Source: Hyposmocoma kahamanoa (lineage: Eukaryota > Arthropoda > Insecta > Lepidoptera > Cosmopterigidae). Taken from it: a DNA stretch of 64,000 nucleotides. The DNA is taken from assembly GCF_003589595.1 (NCBI RefSeq), contig NW_020653945.1, forward strand, positions 25,133,007 to 25,197,006, read 5' to 3'. This document shows, piece by piece, positions 58,396 to 64,000 of this stretch (within the stretch, counting starts at the first letter, position 1; each line of letters opens with the position of its first letter). A model generated the notes under the pieces. It searched no databases. It was given only the letters and a program-made list of their open reading frames with translations, and was not told the origin of the DNA. Both the position numbers and the translations under genes were made by a program.

Positions 58396-59159
58396 ATTTT
58401 TAATACAGTTCAATACATGAAAGTAATTAGAAATACGTAATAATACCTAACTTAATGTAAAACATGTAAAAACTAAAACTACATAAACCCGGGGTTTTTT
58501 GTTTTATCGGTTTCGTGGCGATGACTAACAGTAAAGATAGCTATATATATACGCCATTTCGAATCGTTATCCTTGTTCTTCAAAATGTATAACAATAGTT
58601 CATTACCAGATAAATGAAAGAAGAAATGACTCTAGTGCGGTATCTTACCGATTTGTATTGGCAGTGAAAAAAAAAATTATTTTATTTCTTCATTGTAAAT
58701 ATATATTTCTACGGTATTACAGTAAAGAACTAATGCACCGTGAAAAGTAAGCTAATTGTGAAAATAATGACAATAAGATATTTAAAAAATTGGTATAAAG
58801 TAAAATAATAATAACAATAAAAAAGATAAATACATTATAATTATACACTCGATTCTTGAACATCCATCACATCACAGAATCAAGCATTCACAACACACAG
58901 CAGCCCATCGCCACGCAAGCAGATCACGCGTCGGTGCTGATGTCAAGAGTTGGTTTAGCATTGTGAGGGCACGGAGCAGCGGCGAGTTCCTTTTAGTTGA
59001 CCCACAAGTTCAAGACAAACCGACTGGCTAGGGCCGCGTAAGACCTGAAAACAGACACAAGTAAAATGATGGATCGAAGGATTTTTTTCTAAATGTTCGA
59101 TCTTTTTATTAATAAATTATAAGTAAATTGTTGTTCCGCCTCGCCTTAAGAGAATTATA

Positions 59160-60600
59160 TTGACGAATTTTCAGAAAATACTTCGTCGGATACAGAAACG
59201 GGCCATAGCTGTACATTTTTTGTATAAAAATGTAAGGAAAGCTTTTTGGACCTTTTCTATTAATAATAAATACGTAGATTCATGCGGATGCCACACAAAC
59301 GACGAAGTCTCAAACTTGCTTCTTACCAAAGCATTACATGGATATGAAAAGTGAAGCGCGAGCCAAAGACTACACAAAGACCCTTTATAGAGAAGACACA
59401 GTTAATTGAATATATTCGTACATGTAACGAAGTACGCTCACGGCTGAAAGTGCAGACAAACTATTTTGCTGGATTGAAAAGGGGCTTGTTATCCACACTC
59501 CACTGGAACACCGCGTTGACGTCCTTTTGCAAGGTCTCAGCATCTGCTCTCTGCTCCTCACACTATAAATAATTTGAGGTCGTCAGCATAAAGACGACAA
59601 CGAGCGTCCTTAAGAACCAATTCCAGATCATTGATCATTAAATTAAACAACAGAGGTTCCTATTGAACCCTGACTGACACCGGATTGAATATAATATGGA
59701 CCCGACACGAAGCATTCATGCTGAATATACTGCTGCCGATCACGAAGATAGCTACCATAAAATTTAATCATCTTGCTTGCTTTGCTTGTTTAGTAGCACA
59801 TTGTTATCTACGCGAAGGCTTTCTTAAAGTCGATGACGTCAACCTGAATGTCCCTGTCTAGGATGTTCAGAAATTAAGTCAACCAAAATCAAAAGATTTG
59901 TGTTGACAGGGCAATTGGATCTGAAGCTATGCTGCGAGTCGCACAAAAATGGCCTAGTTTGTGAAGATAAGGCCTGATGAAGTACGGAGTCGAACAACTT
60001 GGCTAGAGTGGAAATGTAGCTCATGTAGAAGCTCAAAATTACCTTTGCCGAAATTCCAATCCTGCTACAGATCTATATTACTGGGATCAATTAGATCAGC
60101 GAGGAGTCGCCTCATATCGTAATCGAGAGGAACCAATATCTCCGGATGATATGCGTCTTGTCTTATACTTTAATATCCACATTACACTCTGATACACTAA
60201 ATCTTTTTGGGTGTTTGGGTCTAGTTCAACAGATTGAAACCATTGCATAGTGATGTCGTCTGTAACACTAGGGGGATTGTACACGACACACATATAGCAA
60301 GTGATACGATCTTATTGAGTTGAAGTTGAAGATTTCAAGCCACAACGGCGCCGCAGCTCGAATCCTAGCCGAAGTGCCGGAAGAACATCGCCTCTCCTCG
60401 CACTAGAAGCTCGATCCCAGCGTAGTACGCTCCACCCGTCACCTGTTAGCTCAGCGTCGTAAGGAAGGTCTCAGTCACCGCCACTACGTCGCATTCAAGA
60501 GACAGGAGATTTTGTTTGAAGTAGTTAAGCTTAGTGTTGAGGCATCTGACATCAATGACCATAATTAACGTCGGCCTTAGTTTACGTATGACGTTCTGAA
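59160..60600 (-). pseudogene. Non-LTR retrotransposon with endonuclease and RT pieces
   Basis: Reading the minus strand downward from 60600: CLNTKLNYFKQNLLSLECDV-VAVTETFL (endonuclease), STLAKLFDSVLHQALSSQTR (RT start, 60010), a GSIGT / NLMINDLELVLKDARCRLYADD block with the RT active site (59575-59650), then FQWSVDNKPLSIQQ and ALVRSKFETSSFVWHPHEST (59200-59320). Several frameshifts and deletions make it inactive. Confidence 0.88.
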
Positions 60601-61344
60601 TGACCTAAGAAGTTGCCATTGTTTTGCGGTTTCCGAAATAATCAAACCTTCACTCGCACATTTTCAAGGCAGATTTCGAACTGAAATTTATATATATATA
60701 ATTATTAATTAGAGGTTTAACAAAGGTTTATCACACATTGCATGTCATGTTACGGCCACTGAATTTTATAAAATATTATGCTTTATTCGTATAGAAATGT
60801 AGCAGTCTCCTACGACCGCGACCTACTTGGGGTCCTCGAGACCACGTTACAAGACAACTGAGGAAGCAGTACGACTCCAGAGATGTATGAATACCTATTC
60901 ATAAACTTTGTGATGTGAAGTTGTTCGGTTTTTAACTCTACCATTGATTTGTAGTACATCCCATCGCATGCTTCGCGGTACCTAGCGAGACACATGCTGG
61001 CAAAAGCAGAGGCGGCAACTTATCGCCTGGATATTCGATACGAGTCAGCGGCTGAACACAAACAATCTATTGTCAAGGACTCTTTTAAAATGGAACAAGA
61101 AAATAAATAATATAGATTTAAAAATCGCAAAGCACATTATATAATTCATATAAATCTAACAAACTCGTGGCAAAAAATAATAAAAATCAAGCAATCTCAA
61201 TCTGACATCCAATAATCTCTAATTTGGATTTTTTTATTGAATCTAAATCGCGTATATTTGTTTTTTCAAACAAATCTACGTTTCTTAATAGGTCGTATGG
61301 TCAGGACTGATTGAGACAGTAAAGTGATGACTTTACCCTTCAGT

Positions 61345-61460
61345 CTTTTTTTTATAATACCGCGTGACGGGTTGAACAAGTCGTGCGTCTGGTGGTAAGT
61401 GACTGGCATAACAGTAGAGCGCCACTCAGAGCTTTAAATCGCAAAGATCCCATTGAACAG
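61345..61460 (-). repeat. Repeat family R partial copy
   Basis: CAAGTCGTGCGTCTGGTGGT AAGTGAC and AGCGCCACTCAGAGCTTTAA. Confidence 0.75.
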
Positions 61461-61899
61461 TTATTGGCAACTATAGTCGCCAATGACGTTGTTGCACCAA
61501 ATGTTATGGGCAACTATGGTTGCCAAACAAAAACAATACCGCCGCTGTCCACTTTTTTTCTGCTTATTCTAATATGGTACCAAGCAAAGACAAAATAGAA
61601 AATAAATGTCAAAATTATAACTTGTGGCGCGATTGTTGACGTTGAGTGTTAGCTGAAGATTTCGACTGCAATGAATGCCAATACTATTTAAGTTTGCAAC
61701 AATTACCTATCAAAATGATAGTCAAGATGTGCTTTTTCTGATGGTGTTAAAACTTTAACATTTGATATCCTGCGGGAATCACAATTTTATTGAGAAAAAG
61801 GTCATCAAATTGAAGGTCATTGCACCTTGCGATTGTTTATTAGAAAAAAAAACTTATTCATTATAAAAAGACTTTTTGGAGTAAAATATCACTCAAACA

Positions 61900-62127
61900 C
61901 ATTGACTTACAAATAAATGGACGACGGGTCTAATACAAAAACAACGAAAAAAATGTCCCAAGTCAACCTATTCGAAATTTAAATTGTAATGTCATCGCAG
62001 TATCGCGCTGTCAGTACAACAAATGAAGACTAAAGCGGAGTGTCGCGCTCTGTATACGATTTTAACGTCTTACAAGTGCGGACACTTTTTAGCGCGGACC
62101 CGACGTCCATATAATTGTAAGTCAATG
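61900..62127. mobile_element. MITE family A copy 4, inverted and shortened
   Basis: CATTGACTTACAAATAAATG-GACGACGGGTC to the inverse of the other end, 228 bp; perfect 8-bp target duplication CTCAAACA. Confidence 0.95.
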
Positions 62128-62694
62128 CTCAAACACATAACTTTATTCAATATAGGTTGTGTTAAAACCTTTTTTCGGTAGTTACATTGTGAATTTTGGT
62201 AGGATTCGTAAATTTTCTTTCTCGCGACCTGTACTTTTATCAGGCCATTTTCGCAAATTTTCCGCGAATTCCGCAACTACCCGTGATTGTTTTTAATTTA
62301 AAAATAGTAAAAAAATATTTTCATATGATTCTAGTGTTAATCGATAGGTATTTAAAAGCTCGTCACTTTTAAATATGTTTTGTTTCCTAATAAAATGAAT
62401 GTACAAAGTAGTTAAGCGTTAAATCGTAAAACACTATGAAAATTTCTCAGAAGTATTCAGAGTACTCGGAAGTTAGCAAATAAAGTCGTCGTATTACAAT
62501 CATAACTAGTCCAAACAAGCTACTTAAGTGCTTTTATCGTTCATGTTATTTTTTTGCCGTAGCTTAATTGGTTCTCGAGATTCAAGTGTTTACATTACAT
62601 GCGCTTTATCGCGGCTCCTAATGTAAACAATAAAAAAACTGTGAACTTAGCGTGATGACGTAAGCTCGCGTCTGAGCTTACAAGTGGTTTCGAG

Positions 62695-62950
62695 GGACTG
62701 CCACTGCACCCTGAGTCATCCTGAAGGATAAGTTGACAAGTCCTATGTGCTCGTAATTTCACTAGCACCCTTACCCTTTCAAAACTGGAAAGCAGTAATG
62801 CTCACGTTTCTACTTGGTGGCAGAAATGGGTAATGTGGCAGTACTTAGTAATTGGATTACAGGAGCAGGAGAGCTTTGTGTCAGGGTGATTTAAAGCTTT
62901 GAGAGGCACTGCAATTATCATGGATCGCAGTCATACCACCAGACCCACGG
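62695..62950. repeat. Repeat family R copy, rearranged
   Basis: CACTGCACCCTGAGTCATCC, CGTAATTTCACTAGCACCC and CTTGGTGGCAGAAATGGG, followed by an opposite-strand R piece (GAGAGGCACTGCAATTATCA). Confidence 0.7.
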
Positions 62951-63113
62951 CTTGTTCGTCCCGTCATTTGTGCTATCATCAATTTTCTATTTGTCCATTT
63001 GTCATGAGATTGTTAAAGATCTGGTACATATTAGATAGTTTCGAATTTGGATATGATTAAACGTGGCTTCTTTTGTTTCTTCCTTAGTTTTGTACCTTTA
63101 TATGTGCATTGAT

Positions 63114-63341
63114 CATTGACTTACAAATAAATGGACGACGGGTCTAATACAAAAACCACGAAAAAAATGTCCCAAGTCAACCTATTCGATATTTAAATTG
63201 TAATGTCATCGCAGTATCGCGCTGTCAGTAGAACAAATGAAGACTAAAGCGGAGTTTGGCGCTCTGTATACGATTTTAGCGCCTTACAAGTGCGGACACT
63301 TTTTAGCGCGGACCCGACGTCCATATAATTGTAAGTCAATG
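63114..63341. mobile_element. MITE family A copy 5
   Basis: Same short form as copy 4; flanks GCATTGAT / GCATTGCT match in 7 of 8 bases. Confidence 0.95.
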
Positions 63342-63446
63342 GCATTGCTTGACACATTTAATATGAAATTTGCTTTAAAGAAATAAGGTTTAAAATTACA
63401 TAAATCAAATAAAAAGGTTTATACCGTCGTTTAGCAAACAAAACGG

Positions 63447-63590
63447 CTAAATGATTATCACTAGTAACAGGTTTCTTACCACGGTATAACTTCTTTTTAT
63501 TTTCCCGATATTTCGGAACGGTTGCACGCTCCATGGTCACGGGTTGACTGGGCCGTGGTAAGAAACCTGTTACTAGTGATAATCATTTAG
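63447..63590. repeat. Perfect 38-bp inverted repeat around a Penelope-like end
   Basis: Arms 63447-63484 (CTAAATGATTATCACTAGTA...) and 63553-63590 are exact inverses, separated by 68 bp that include CGATATTTCGGAACGGTTGC and GGTCACGGGTTGACTGG. Confidence 0.9.
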
Positions 63591-63978
63591 TGAATAACCA
63601 CGAAAGTCTTAAAATCTATAAAACGGCTAAAGTTGAAAATTGCCGGTATTGGTATTTACATTCGAATTTTACTCAAGTCAATATAAAACTTGAATACTCG
63701 TATCTATAAAAAGGATAATTTATTATTCGTAAATTAAGCTCTTATTATTAACAATACATTATGAATCTTTTATATTTTTTTCACTCTCCAATAAAATGAG
63801 TGGAAATTACTTGAGCGGCGTTGTTTGCGATGCGATTGTGATGAAATGAATTATTAAAATTATTGTTTATTTTATTTATTATTTGTGGTCATTTTGTTTT
63901 TGTGATGTTCGTTTTATTTTGCTTATTAAACTTCCCGTTTCTGAACATTTTGTATCATTGATAAACAGTACCTTGACT

Positions 63979-64000
63979 CATTGACTTACAAATAAATGGA
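63979..64000. mobile_element. MITE family A copy 6, start only
   Basis: CATTGACTTACAAATAAATG-GA is the terminal repeat; the copy runs beyond the window. Confidence 0.85.

Noticed and set aside
59160..59354. Open frame after acceptor GAATTTTCAG in phase 0, first taken as the last SLC6 exon
   Set aside because: On the other strand the same bases encode ALVRSKFETSSFVWHPHEST and continue a LINE reverse transcriptase, so the plus-strand frame is a shadow. Exon 13 has its own stop and AATAAA.

Overview
The window looks like lepidopteran (moth or butterfly) genomic DNA. It is AT-rich, has no bacterial-style gene packing, and is filled with degraded non-LTR retrotransposons, tRNA-headed SINEs (one ending in TGATGATG runs), mariner remnants, Penelope-like fragments and many MITEs. 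Three N runs mark assembly gaps (6159-6558, 21570-21579, 34449-34548). The taxon is inferred from repeat style, not from a marker gene.

The main result is a multi-exon gene on the + strand, 16727-57971. It is assembled from thirteen short exons with GT/AG borders whose phases fit end to end (about 576 codons). Exon by exon it follows the SLC6 (neurotransmitter:sodium symporter) fold: TM1, TM2 with YSS and VPLF, TM3 ending LPWT, the Cys-bridged and glycosylatable extracellular loop 2, TM4 to TM8, the E-W-P loop, the R..DDI..H.G.P signature after TM10, and a final membrane helix with an AATAAA 11 nt after the stop. The ion- and substrate-binding core (TM1 GLGN.WRFP, TM3 YYN, TM6 SLGPGFG, TM8 LGLDS) is heavily altered, so this is a very divergent, possibly non-canonical SLC6 protein. 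The second exon (20056-20138) is the least certain.

Layout. 0-16 kb: LINE reverse-transcriptase remnants, SINEs, a duplicated 430-bp block, a hAT-type MITE (10189-10653), a GC-rich TIR element (13855-14542), and weak minus-strand exon candidates at 11.8, 15.8 and 17.4 kb. 16.6-58 kb: the SLC6-like gene, with introns full of transposons, several ending within 20-70 bp of an exon. 58-64 kb: a minus-strand LINE with endonuclease and reverse-transcriptase pieces (59160-60600), then hAT-type MITE copies and a 38-bp perfect inverted repeat.

One MITE family (about 285 bp at full length, 30-bp TIRs, 8-bp target duplications) has six copies, five of them with both ends. No true tRNA, rRNA, CRISPR or prokaryotic feature was seen. 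Long stretches not listed hold only AT-rich sequence in which I recognise nothing.
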